Below, piece after piece: positions 7,532 to 14,983 of a stretch of DNA of 22,449 nucleotides. Both the position numbers and the translations under genes were made by a program. The notes under the pieces were generated by a model that saw nothing but the letters and a program-made list of their open reading frames with translations, made no database searches and was not told the origin of the DNA. The stretch covers positions 1 through 22,449 of the forward strand of contig JAUIJG010000024.1 of the NCBI GenBank assembly GCA_030431355.1, in the 5' to 3' direction. This DNA is from a bacterium (GTDB lineage: Bacteria > Cyanobacteriota > Vampirovibrionia > Obscuribacterales > Obscuribacteraceae). How positions within the stretch are numbered: position 1 is the first letter of the stretch; the number at the start of each line of letters is the position of its first letter.

Positions 7532-8362
7532 TCAGCGGGCTAAAAACTCATTGAGTGCTCCGGAGTTGATTACCTCGGAGACCATATGTTCGGTGGACTC
7601 GCCTTCGTGCATGGTGCAGCTACCACCAAGCTCTCCTACTTTTTCAGTTTTGGCGACGATGGTCGGTGAACCTTTCAAGCCGCAACGTTCCGGATCCGCT
7701 CCGATATCATCGAGGCTTACTGTTTTGACAATCTGCTCCAGAGCGTCTTTGTCCCTTTGCAGTCTTTGAACTTTCCAGGCACCACGGAAGGATTTGTATT
7801 CCAGGGGATGATAGGAATTGGCTATGGTGACCAGGACAGGCGGTTTAACCTCAACTTCCTGGTGTCCCCCTTCGATAATTCTGCGAGCGCGAACCTTGCC
7901 GTCTTTGATGGCGAAATCTTCACAGTAGGTGACCTGGGGAAGACCGAGGCGTTCTGCCAGCTGTGGTCCTACCTGGGCAGTATCTCCGTCTGTTGTCTGG
8001 AGACCGCAGTAGATGATGTCGAAGCCACCCACGTACTCAATGGTTTTATAGAGGGCATAGGCTGTTGCCAGGGTATCGGAGGCAGCCAGACGTCGATCTG
8101 ACAGCAAGTAAGCCTGGTCGACGCCATGGGCCAGGGACTCTAGAAGAATCTCCACTGCCGGAGGCGGTCCCATGGATATGGCGGTAACGGTGCCGCCGTA
8201 AGTGTTTTTGGTGTGCAGCGCAGCCTGCAAGGCAAAGCGATCGAAGGGATTCAACATCCGCTTCGCTCTGGCTCTGTCTATTGTTCCGTCCGGGTTCAAA
8301 CCCGCTTTAGACCCCTGATCCGGGACCTGTTTAACCATGACAATTATTTTGTAGCCGGACAT
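7532..8362 (-). CDS. etfB: Electron transfer flavoprotein beta subunit (FixA/EtfB)
   Basis: 276 residues from the ATG at 8362. This start gives MSGYKIIVMVKQVPD, the conserved EtfB N-terminus, and has AGAGGA about 7 nt upstream. An open frame extends to 8491, but the added 43 residues are unlike the family. NPFDRFALQAAL and the nucleotide-binding stretch TDGDTAQVGPQLAERLGLPQ are present. DGDTAQVGP belongs to the FixA/clostridial group, several of whose members bifurcate electrons. Mammalian-type EtfB, whose beta subunit binds AMP, has DDDCNQTG at this place. This suggests, but does not prove, a second FAD in this subunit. It is the first gene of the etfB-etfA-fixC operon. Confidence 0.94.
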   Translation of the reverse strand: MSGYKIIVMVKQVPDQGSKAGLNPDGTIDRARAKRMLNPFDRFALQAALHTKNTYGGTVTAISMGPPPAVEILLESLAHGVDQAYLLSDRRLAASDTLATAYALYKTIEYVGGFDIIYCGLQTTDGDTAQVGPQLAERLGLPQVTYCEDFAIKDGKVRARRIIEGGHQEVEVKPPVLVTIANSYHPLEYKSFRGAWKVQRLQRDKDALEQIVKTVSLDDIGADPERCGLKGSPTIVAKTEKVGELGGSCTMHEGESTEHMVSEVINSGALNEFLAR

Positions 8363-8756
8363 TCCCAGTCCTCTTAGATTCCTGTCTCCAAATTTTACTA
8401 GGCTGGATCTATCTATAGCTCTTATGTAACTAAGGTTTTGTCCAGTTATTAACATGGGGGCAATGGCTGAGTCTGTCTGCAATTCGAACAAATGGGACCC
8501 TGCTTTTACCCTGGATGGAACGGGCTTATTCGCCGGGAAGTCCGTAATCTTTTTTTCTCTTTCGTCTTTATCTTTATTGACTATATATGGCTCAGATTCC
8601 GGTTTCTGAAAGATTGCTGAAAGACTCGGTCGAAATTCTTCGATTGCTTTCCTGAAACTCCCTTGTAATTCCGGTGTCTTTCACTTGGAAACCGGTGGTT
8701 TTGCACTCGGTCAAATAGAGATGCCTGAAAGCCGGTTGCAAATAATGCTAAATTTC

Positions 8757-8796
8757 TTGCCGGCGGGGGCGAGACCCCATCGGACCCGTCCGGCAA
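8757..8796 (+). promoter_or_regulatory. GC-rich hairpin in 5' region of DUF885 gene
   Basis: TTGCCGG at 8757-8763 pairs perfectly with CCGGCAA at 8790-8796. Inside it, GGGG and CCCC flank a small CGAGA loop around 8766-8778, giving a nested stem. Only ATTATTAATGG follows, not a clean T tract, so it is a weak terminator candidate. A 5'-leader structure controlling the gene at 8835, or a protein-binding site, is equally possible. Confidence 0.45.
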
Positions 8797-8814
8797 TTAT
8801 TAATGGGCCCCGTA

Positions 8815-8826
8815 TTTGATATCAAA
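8815..8826. promoter_or_regulatory. 12-bp perfect palindrome before DUF885 start
   Basis: TTTGATATCAAA is perfectly self-complementary and ends 8 nt before the ATG at 8835, where a ribosome binding site would normally sit. It may be an operator, or a short hairpin affecting translation of a gene that lacks an obvious Shine-Dalgarno. It could also be chance in AT-rich sequence. Confidence 0.35.
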
Positions 8827-8834
8827 AGCAGATC

Positions 8835-10637
8835 ATGAAAGAAAATTCCAAATCGACTGGAAAAACCAGATCAGTCCTCTACATCTTTAAACCTCTCTTT
8901 AGTCCTTCCTTTGTTTTTGCTCTTCTGGCAACTTGGCTTATTTTTGCCATGCCGGTATCAGCTGCCGAAGGGAACAAAGAATTCAAGAGGATAGCGGAGC
9001 GTTATCTTCAATTTTATTTTCGCCACCACCCGGTGGCCGCCACCTCCTGCGGGGTGCACGACTATGACTCGCAACTGAACGACATTACTCCGGAAGGAAG
9101 AGCACAGTATCTAAAGAGCGTGAGAGAGTTCGATGGACAACTGAACGGGATTGTTTTCGAGGAATTGTCCAGAGAAAATCAGATAGATTGGAATCTGATC
9201 AAAGCGGATATAAGCGCTTCCATCTTGGATATGGACTCCATCAAAAGTTGGCGGAACAACCCCGATAAGTACAGCTCCTACGTCAACACGGCAATATTTA
9301 CCCTGGTGCAAAGGGATTTCGCTCCATTTGAGAAGAGGCTCGGGAGCTTAATAGAAAGAGAAGAGAAGATTCCTTTATATCTGGCCCGGGCAAAGTCAAA
9401 TCTTGAGGCTAATCAGGTACCAAGAATTTTTGCCAGTATAGCCCTGACAAAGATTCCAGGGATTTTGTCTTTCTTCGAAAAAGACCTTGTGAAGCAGGTT
9501 TCCTCTGAGTCAAAAGAGATCAAGCAGAAACAGCTACTGGTGCGTTTCTCCGAAGTTAACTCAAAGTCTATTGAGGCACTCAAAGATTACAAGAGATTTC
9601 TAGAAAACGAGATCATGCCGGAGACAGTACCGGAATTCGCTCTGGGTGAGGATTTATACAAGAAAAAACTTTATAGCGAAGAGCTAGTTTATGACTCCAT
9701 AGACAATCTTATAAGGAGGGGAGAAAAGGAGCTTTCCCGGCTACAAAAGCAGTTTAAAGACTGTGCCGCCTCCCTGGACAAGAAGAAGACTGCCGTGCAG
9801 GTCTTCGAATCCATCGCCTCCCGGCACCCTGCGCCGGACCAACTGATATCTTCCGTCTCCGGAGTGTTGGAAGACATCCGCCGGTTTTGTGTCGAGAAAC
9901 CGGTAGTCACCATACCCGGTGAAGAGAGAGTTGTTGTTGCGGAAACACCGCCATTTATGCGGGCTCTCACATTTGCTTCCATGGATACCCCTGGTCCTTT
10001 CGAGAAGAATGCCAAGGGGGCATTCTATTTTGTCACTCTGCCTGAGAAAGATTGGGATAAGAAGCAGGTGGAGGAGCATATGAGAAGCTTCTCCGATCAA
10101 GACCTTTTAAATACAAGTATTCATGAAGCTTATCCTGGGCACTATGTTCAGTTCCTCTGGGTGAACAGGGCTGTTTCGGATATTCGAAAAGTGTTCGGTT
10201 GTTCTTCTAACGCGGAAGGATGGGCCCACTACTGCGAAGAGATGATGCTTGAGGAAGACTTTAGAAATGCCAGTCCGGAACTTCGGATAACCCAGGTGCA
10301 TGACGCATTACTCAGGGTGTGTCGCTATATCGTGGGGCTGAAAATGCACACCCGGGGTATGAGCCTGGAAGAAGGCATTCAATTTTTTGAAAAGGAAGGC
10401 TTTCAAGAACATGCCAATGCCGAGAGGGAAGCAAAGAGGGGAACCATGGATCCGACTTATCTTGTTTACACCCTCGGCAAACTTGAAATTCTTTCCATGA
10501 GGGAAAGATTTCGAAGCAAAGCCGGCGCATCCTTCAATCTGAAGGAGTTTCACGATCTCTTTCTTAAGCAGGGATACCCGCCCCTTGCCCTGGTTAGAGC
10601 TCAGATGTTGCAAGAGAAAGTGAAAAAGTTCTTTTAG
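8835..10637 (+). CDS. Exported DUF885-family putative zinc peptidase
   Basis: 600 residues. Residues 1-43 look like a long Sec signal: basic n-region, hydrophobic FVFALLATWLIFAMP, then VSA before AEG. The mature protein matches DUF885: early YLQFYFRHHPVAATSCGVHDYD, a long helical middle, then HEAYPGH at 430-436 and EGWAHYCEEMM at 461-471. In this family the two His and the downstream Glu461 are the likely zinc ligands, with Glu431 as catalytic base. Substrate is unknown, and proteolysis of extracytoplasmic peptides is the usual guess. The ATG at 8835 has no clear Shine-Dalgarno, but no other in-frame start keeps the signal peptide. It is the first of four co-directional genes, with fabI following after 76 bp. 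Confidence 0.88.
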   Translation: MKENSKSTGKTRSVLYIFKPLFSPSFVFALLATWLIFAMPVSAAEGNKEFKRIAERYLQFYFRHHPVAATSCGVHDYDSQLNDITPEGRAQYLKSVREFDGQLNGIVFEELSRENQIDWNLIKADISASILDMDSIKSWRNNPDKYSSYVNTAIFTLVQRDFAPFEKRLGSLIEREEKIPLYLARAKSNLEANQVPRIFASIALTKIPGILSFFEKDLVKQVSSESKEIKQKQLLVRFSEVNSKSIEALKDYKRFLENEIMPETVPEFALGEDLYKKKLYSEELVYDSIDNLIRRGEKELSRLQKQFKDCAASLDKKKTAVQVFESIASRHPAPDQLISSVSGVLEDIRRFCVEKPVVTIPGEERVVVAETPPFMRALTFASMDTPGPFEKNAKGAFYFVTLPEKDWDKKQVEEHMRSFSDQDLLNTSIHEAYPGHYVQFLWVNRAVSDIRKVFGCSSNAEGWAHYCEEMMLEEDFRNASPELRITQVHDALLRVCRYIVGLKMHTRGMSLEEGIQFFEKEGFQEHANAEREAKRGTMDPTYLVYTLGKLEILSMRERFRSKAGASFNLKEFHDLFLKQGYPPLALVRAQMLQEKVKKFF

Positions 10638-10713
10638 ATCAGGAAATGGCGATAGAATAGCAAGCTCTGGAGTTTGGACTGCCGGAGCTCGATGCAAGAA
10701 GAGGAATTTATAG

Positions 10714-11517
10714 ATGACTGCTGAAGTATTGGATAAGACCGCCCGAGAAAATGGAATGATGGCAGGAAAGCGCGGAATCATTCTGGGCGTGGCAAACGAG
10801 AGAAGTCTGGCCTGGCACTGTGCCAAATATCTCTACGAGCAAGGCGCTGATCTTGCTTTCACCTACCAGGGAGAAGCTCTGGAAAAGAGAATCATGCCCC
10901 TGGCTGAAAAAGTTGAATCCGAATTCGTGGAGATGTGCGATCTGGGCGATGATGCTCAAATCGATAAAGTTTTCGATAAGCTCTCCAAGAAGTGGGACAA
11001 AGTAGATTTCCTTATTCATGCTGTCGCTTTTGCCAATAAAGAGGATCTGGAAGGTCATTATCTCGACACCAGCAGAGAAGGTTTCAGATTGGCTCTTGAT
11101 GTGAGCTGTTACACCCTGACTGCCGTGGCCAACAGAGTTATGCCGATGATGAAAGAAGGCGGTAGCATCGTTACTCTCTCCTACTACGGTGCGGAGAAAG
11201 TTGTTCCCCGGTACAACGTTATGGGCGTCGCCAAAGCAGCTCTTGAAGCTTCGGTCATGTATCTTGCCGCCGACTTAGGAGAGAAGAACGTTCGGGTGAA
11301 CGCTATCTCGGCCGGTCCGGTGAAAACTCTTGCTGCAATGGGAATCTCCGGTTTTAGAGAGATGCTCAAGGTGGTCGAACAGAAAGCACCGCTTAAGCGT
11401 AACGTGGAGCCGGACGAGGTCGGTAAAACGGCTCTTTATCTGGCCAGCGACCTCTCCAGCGGCGTAACCGGTGAAGTTATTCACGTGGACTGCGGATACA
11501 GCATTCTAGGCATGTAG
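10714..11517 (+). CDS. fabI: Enoyl-[acyl-carrier-protein] reductase (NADH)
   Basis: 267 residues. FabI reduces trans-2-enoyl-ACP with NADH in the last step of each fatty-acid elongation cycle. It is an atypical short-chain dehydrogenase: GVANERSLAWHCAKYL (25-40) is the FabI-type cofactor loop. LSYYGAEKVVPRYNVMGVAK (155-174) carries the Tyr157, Tyr167 and Lys174 that align with E. coli Tyr146, Tyr156 and Lys163. NAISAGPVKTLAA and the C-terminal VTGEVIHVDCGY complete the family pattern. AGAGGA at 10700-10705, 8 nt before the ATG, supports the start. This leaves about 14 extra residues before MAGKRGIILG compared with E. coli. Downstream are the kinase genes, separated by 90 bp. Confidence 0.96.
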   Translation: MTAEVLDKTARENGMMAGKRGIILGVANERSLAWHCAKYLYEQGADLAFTYQGEALEKRIMPLAEKVESEFVEMCDLGDDAQIDKVFDKLSKKWDKVDFLIHAVAFANKEDLEGHYLDTSREGFRLALDVSCYTLTAVANRVMPMMKEGGSIVTLSYYGAEKVVPRYNVMGVAKAALEASVMYLAADLGEKNVRVNAISAGPVKTLAAMGISGFREMLKVVEQKAPLKRNVEPDEVGKTALYLASDLSSGVTGEVIHVDCGYSILGM

Positions 11518-11530
11518 GTGTCTTAAAATT

Positions 11531-11545
11531 CAGAACAGAGTTCTG
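11531..11545. repeat. Small inverted repeat after fabI
   Basis: CAGAAC and GTTCTG flank a 3-nt AGA loop, a perfect 6-bp stem 14 nt after the fabI stop. No T tract follows, so it is not a classical intrinsic terminator. It may be an operator or a processing site between fabI and the kinase genes. Confidence 0.35.
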
Positions 11546-11607
11546 TCCAGGGGCAAGAACGGGAATAATATCGAGGTCGATAGAACTTTCCGGAGATTCT
11601 TGCCTCT

Positions 11608-13167
11608 TTGCTTTTAGAAGATGATCTTCCTTCGGATAAGGAATCAAAGCAGAAACTAAAAATAGATCAGTTCGACCTCTATGAAATGTCTGAAGTTGGG
11701 GGCGAGTATACGATTGCATACAATCATCCTCTGGGAGATTCTCCGGCAAGTATCTTCCTGGGTATGCTGGCATCCTTGTTGGATGGAAATGTCGGACTGT
11801 CGATAATAGTTGTCGGTGTGCTGGCTCTTCTACTGGCTATGGATATTGCAGTCGTTTTTGTCGGCATTTGCGTTATCGCTTTTGTTCTGGGGATGGGATA
11901 TCTCTTTACGACATTCATTTACCGGGACACCTCCCTGAAAGTAGATAACCATGGAATCTCATTCCCTGCGATATTTTCTATCTCTTTGAGTGGTCAATTG
12001 GAGCGTCACTGGTCAGAGATAGTTGCGGTTAGATTTGCGAATACCTCCGGCAACTCCCTGGAAGATGATCGAATTTTGATAGGCTTTGCCGATGACTCTT
12101 ACGTCAAACTAGATATTGATGGTTTTACCCGTAGTGCGCTAAAGCGATTTATCCTGCTTCTGAACACATACCGACCCGATATCAAAATCAGATCTGATTT
12201 CAGTGATTTATTGAGCGAGGCAGAAGACAGACAGGAGATGAAGGAGGAGTTGCTCGATGCAGTCTCTTCCCAACCAAGAGAGAGAAGGATTCGTCAACGA
12301 GACGCGTTGAGCTTCACCAAGATCTGGGAGTCAGAGTTACGCTCCAGATATAGTACCACCGCCTACACGCCGTTGGAGTTCGGCGATGAGCTTCAGGAGG
12401 GGACGTATAAGGTATTGGGTCAGATTGCCTTCGGAGGGCTCTCGGCTATCTATCTGGCTGAGGATAGTGATTCTCGGTTGATAGTCCTCAAGGAGTCGGT
12501 TCTGCCTGATTCCTGTGATGAAGAGGATAAGAAGAAAGCTGTGGAGATGTTCCAGAGAGAGGCTAATTTGCTCTGCTCTGTTAGTCATAGAAATATCGCC
12601 CAGGTTTACGACTACTTCGTCGAGTCGGACCGGCATTACATGGTGCTTCAGCACATAGACGGCAGAACTCTTCGCGACTATGTGCAGGAGTTCGGCCGGC
12701 AAGACCAGGGCACCGCGTTGCGATGGGCGATAGAGCTAGCGGCAACCCTGAAGTATCTGCACAATCTGGAGCCGCCTGTTATTCATCGTGACTTGACTCC
12801 GGACAACATTATCATTCGCAAAGATGGCTCCCTTTGTGTAATAGACTTCGGAGCCGCCAACACCTTTCTTGGCACCGCGACATGCACTATAGTCGGCAAG
12901 TCGGCTTATATTCCGTTGGAACAGTTCCAGGGCAAAGCAAAGCTCTGTAGCGATATCTACGCCCTGGGAGCCAGTCTCTATTTTGTACTGACTTCTTGCG
13001 ATCCTACCCCCTTTTCAGAATCGGACCCCATGGATGGTGGCGCCATCATATCCGAAGCTTTGAACGAATTGGTCCTCGATTGCACCAGGGTCAGACCCGA
13101 TGAGCGCATAGCCTCGGTGGAGGAGCTGGGGGAGCGACTTAGCGAACTACAGTTGTCTATGTATTAG
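11608..13167 (+). CDS. Membrane-anchored Ser/Thr protein kinase (first of pair)
   Basis: 519 residues with an unusual order. Two adjacent hydrophobic segments (about 62-80 and 83-105) come first, then a beta-rich, PH-like stretch (about 106-195), a charged linker (200-260) and a C-terminal Hanks-type kinase domain (about 266-515). Kinase motifs are a loose Gly loop AFGGLSAIY (274-282), Lys295 in VLKE, HRDLTPDN (393-400), DFG (413-415), YIPLEQF in place of APE, and SDIYALG. The catalytic loop has Thr397 where Ser/Thr kinases usually have Lys. The start is TTG at 11608: an in-frame stop lies at 11581, and a GGAG at 11592-11595 is 12 nt away. The first in-frame ATG would be at residue 27. Substrates are unknown. 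The second kinase follows immediately, so the two probably form an operon. Confidence 0.88.
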   Translation: MLLEDDLPSDKESKQKLKIDQFDLYEMSEVGGEYTIAYNHPLGDSPASIFLGMLASLLDGNVGLSIIVVGVLALLLAMDIAVVFVGICVIAFVLGMGYLFTTFIYRDTSLKVDNHGISFPAIFSISLSGQLERHWSEIVAVRFANTSGNSLEDDRILIGFADDSYVKLDIDGFTRSALKRFILLLNTYRPDIKIRSDFSDLLSEAEDRQEMKEELLDAVSSQPRERRIRQRDALSFTKIWESELRSRYSTTAYTPLEFGDELQEGTYKVLGQIAFGGLSAIYLAEDSDSRLIVLKESVLPDSCDEEDKKKAVEMFQREANLLCSVSHRNIAQVYDYFVESDRHYMVLQHIDGRTLRDYVQEFGRQDQGTALRWAIELAATLKYLHNLEPPVIHRDLTPDNIIIRKDGSLCVIDFGAANTFLGTATCTIVGKSAYIPLEQFQGKAKLCSDIYALGASLYFVLTSCDPTPFSESDPMDGGAIISEALNELVLDCTRVRPDERIASVEELGERLSELQLSMY

Positions 13168-13171
13168 GTGA
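13166..13171 (+). promoter_or_regulatory. Ribosome binding site overlapping upstream stop codon
   Basis: AGGTGA begins inside the TAG stop of the first kinase (13165-13167) and sits 5 nt before the ATG at 13177. It decides the start of the second kinase in favour of ATG 13177 over the GTG at 13168, which has no ribosome binding site. It implies translational coupling of the two kinases. Confidence 0.65.
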
Positions 13172-13176
13172 CGGGT

Positions 13177-14664
13177 ATGAAAAAGAATCTTGATCTAAAA
13201 TACATTCTCCCTTCCAGGAAGAGAGTAACCACGTTGAATAAATCCGGATTGGGCATGGATTCCGGGGTTAATGAGTACCTGGTTAAGCTATTCATCGCCA
13301 TCATGTTACTGGCGTATGTATGCGGATTTATCGTGCGTCCTGAAAGAATTGGCACACAGATAATGGCGGTTCCTCACGTGATGATTGTCTTTATCCTGCT
13401 ATCTCTGGGATTGGTTGGAATAGCAGTGGGCCATAGATTCAGCTCACGCAAGGCTGCCCGCGATAATCAGCTGAAGATTGTTGAATGCACCGATGGGGGT
13501 ATCAGGCTGGGTACGGGAAAGTTTGATCTTGAGAGTACTTGTTTCCTCTCCTGGAATCATGTGGTGGCGGTAGAAGCGGTGCCATCTTCCAGTTCGGGAG
13601 ATTCTCCAGAAGCATATCTTTTAATTGAGAATATCAAAAAAGAAGTCTATCAGCTCACCTGGGAAAACGCTTTCGCCTGGATAGAAGAGGAGTCCTTCTT
13701 TTCCAGGGTGAGATCCGGCGTCGGTCATGCCAAATTGAATTATGCCATCGAAGCAGTGGAGAAAAAGGACAAGCTAGACAACCGATACACCAACCTCTGG
13801 CTTCACTATTTTTCCTCTCCTACCAACAGGCAGCGGCGAGGACGGCTCGAGATTGGAACGATGCTTCAAGACGGCTCCTTTGAAATCATAGAACTGTTGA
13901 GTGGAGGGGGTCAGGGCACAGCATATGCAGCGCGCTACAGAGCTGTCAATGGATATGAAGTCGATGGTATCACTGATAGTGAAGTGATCGTTTTAAAAGA
14001 GTATGTCTTACCGGTGCACAGGAGCGAGAGACTGGAGGATAGAAAGTATGAGGAGTTGTCCACGGAGGCGCAGATTCTAGCCAGTCTGAAGCACGGCAAT
14101 ATCGTCAAACTCTATGATTGCTTCGTGGAGGATCATAGGGGTTATCTGGTTCTTGAGTACGTTCAAGGTAGTTCGTTGAATGAGATTGTCAAAAACAGAG
14201 GTCCTTTTCCAGATCGACAGGTGGCGGAAATAGCTTTATCTGTTACCGACATACTCTCTTATCTGCACGGAAGAGAGGCACCCATCGTGCATAGGGACTT
14301 GACGCCCGACAATTTGATGATGGATGACCATGGAAAGATCAAACTTCTCGACTTCACCGTGGCGAAAGAATCGACCGGTCAGCGTACCGCCACCATTGTC
14401 GGCAAACAAGCTTATATACCGCCTGAACAGTTTCGAGGCGAGCCTGGTCCGGCAAGTGACATATACTCTTTAGCCTGCACCATGTATTTCCTTATCACAG
14501 GTTCTGATCCAAAGCCCATGGAGTTGGATAGGCCCAGTCTTTTGAAGCCGGAGATAGATTCTGAGCTTGAGAGGATAATCTTGAAAGCCGGCGCCTTCAA
14601 TCTTGAAGATCGATATCACGACGCCGGGGCCATGGCTTACGATCTTAGAATCTGGCTTACTTGA
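13177..14664 (+). CDS. Membrane-anchored Ser/Thr protein kinase with DFT motif (second of pair)
   Basis: 495 residues from the ATG at 13177. It has the same architecture as its neighbour: two hydrophobic segments (about 35-55 and 65-87), a beta-rich stretch (about 97-180) and a C-terminal kinase domain (about 233-490). Motifs are a good Gly loop SGGGQGTAYAA, Lys274 in VLKE, HRDLTPDN (372-379), DFT at 392-394 where active kinases have DFG, and YIPPEQF and SDIYSLA further on. The Lys, catalytic Asp374, Asn379 and Asp392 are kept, so activity is plausible but the DFG Gly is lost. An insertion (VNGYEVDGITDSE) follows the second strand of the kinase fold. The two kinases share the TATIVGKQAYIP-type activation loop and look like an old tandem duplication. 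The gene ends 7 bp before a convergent small gene. Confidence 0.88.
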   Translation: MKKNLDLKYILPSRKRVTTLNKSGLGMDSGVNEYLVKLFIAIMLLAYVCGFIVRPERIGTQIMAVPHVMIVFILLSLGLVGIAVGHRFSSRKAARDNQLKIVECTDGGIRLGTGKFDLESTCFLSWNHVVAVEAVPSSSSGDSPEAYLLIENIKKEVYQLTWENAFAWIEEESFFSRVRSGVGHAKLNYAIEAVEKKDKLDNRYTNLWLHYFSSPTNRQRRGRLEIGTMLQDGSFEIIELLSGGGQGTAYAARYRAVNGYEVDGITDSEVIVLKEYVLPVHRSERLEDRKYEELSTEAQILASLKHGNIVKLYDCFVEDHRGYLVLEYVQGSSLNEIVKNRGPFPDRQVAEIALSVTDILSYLHGREAPIVHRDLTPDNLMMDDHGKIKLLDFTVAKESTGQRTATIVGKQAYIPPEQFRGEPGPASDIYSLACTMYFLITGSDPKPMELDRPSLLKPEIDSELERIILKAGAFNLEDRYHDAGAMAYDLRIWLT

Positions 14665-14671
14665 TGAATGG

Positions 14672-14983
14672 TTATGAATTCTGATACATCAGTTGCAAAG
14701 CTTTGGTGGGTGTTCCGGCCTGCCGGATAAAGTCCCTGGCGGCGTCTCGAATACATTTTCCATCTTTGAAGTTGGGCATGATACCGGAAGTATAGGTCTC
14801 GCTTCTTGATATCAGAAAGCGCACGAATCTGAGACCGGAGTCGGTTATTTCCCTATTCTCCGGTCCGCCACTACCGGTAATGATCATCTTGATGATTGAG
14901 GACTCGGCAATCTCCTCAAAAGCTCTGTCCAGAGCTGTCATGGTTGAATCAAAATCATCATCTGTTCTTTGTTGGTTGTTCAT
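14672..14983 (-). CDS. Small protein of unknown function
   Basis: 103 residues, family not recognised. There is no signal peptide or membrane segment. The N-terminus is polar (MNNQQRTDDDFD), followed by likely helices, a central ITGSGGPENREITDSG loop and a C-terminal half with FVRFLISRSETY and CIRDAARDFIRQAG. The ATG at 14983 has a weak AAGGT about 8 nt upstream. The coding-like amino-acid mix, the fit between neighbours and the independent start suggest a real gene. It is convergent with the second kinase, 7 bp apart. A functional link to the kinases is a guess. Confidence 0.6.
   Translation of the reverse strand: MNNQQRTDDDFDSTMTALDRAFEEIAESSIIKMIITGSGGPENREITDSGLRFVRFLISRSETYTSGIMPNFKDGKCIRDAARDFIRQAGTPTKALQLMYQNS

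Larger units (their letters stand above)
8363..8834. other. Divergent intergenic region, no gene seen
   Basis: 472 bp between etfB (minus) and the DUF885 gene (plus). It should hold promoters for both, but I found no convincing -35/-10 pair. The right half contains a GC-rich inverted repeat and a 12-bp palindrome, listed separately, plus a weaker CCGGT/ACCGG pair (about 8682-8706). A run of seven T occurs near 8550-8557. A 71-codon minus-strand frame (8581-8796) shows no homology or ribosome binding site. Confidence 0.6.

Noticed and set aside
8362..8491. N-terminal extension of EtfB to 8491
   Set aside because: The extra 43 residues do not resemble any EtfB. The ATG at 8362 restores the family N-terminus and has an AGAGGA ribosome binding site.
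8581..8796. 71-codon minus-strand frame in the etfB/DUF885 intergenic region
   Set aside because: No ribosome binding site, no family features, and it overlaps the inverted repeat region.
10308..10826. 172-codon minus-strand frame across the DUF885/fabI junction
   Set aside because: It is antisense to conserved parts of both genes and its product has no family features.
13168..13176. GTG start for the second kinase
   Set aside because: No ribosome binding site precedes it. AGGTGA at 13166-13171 is correctly placed for ATG 13177 instead.
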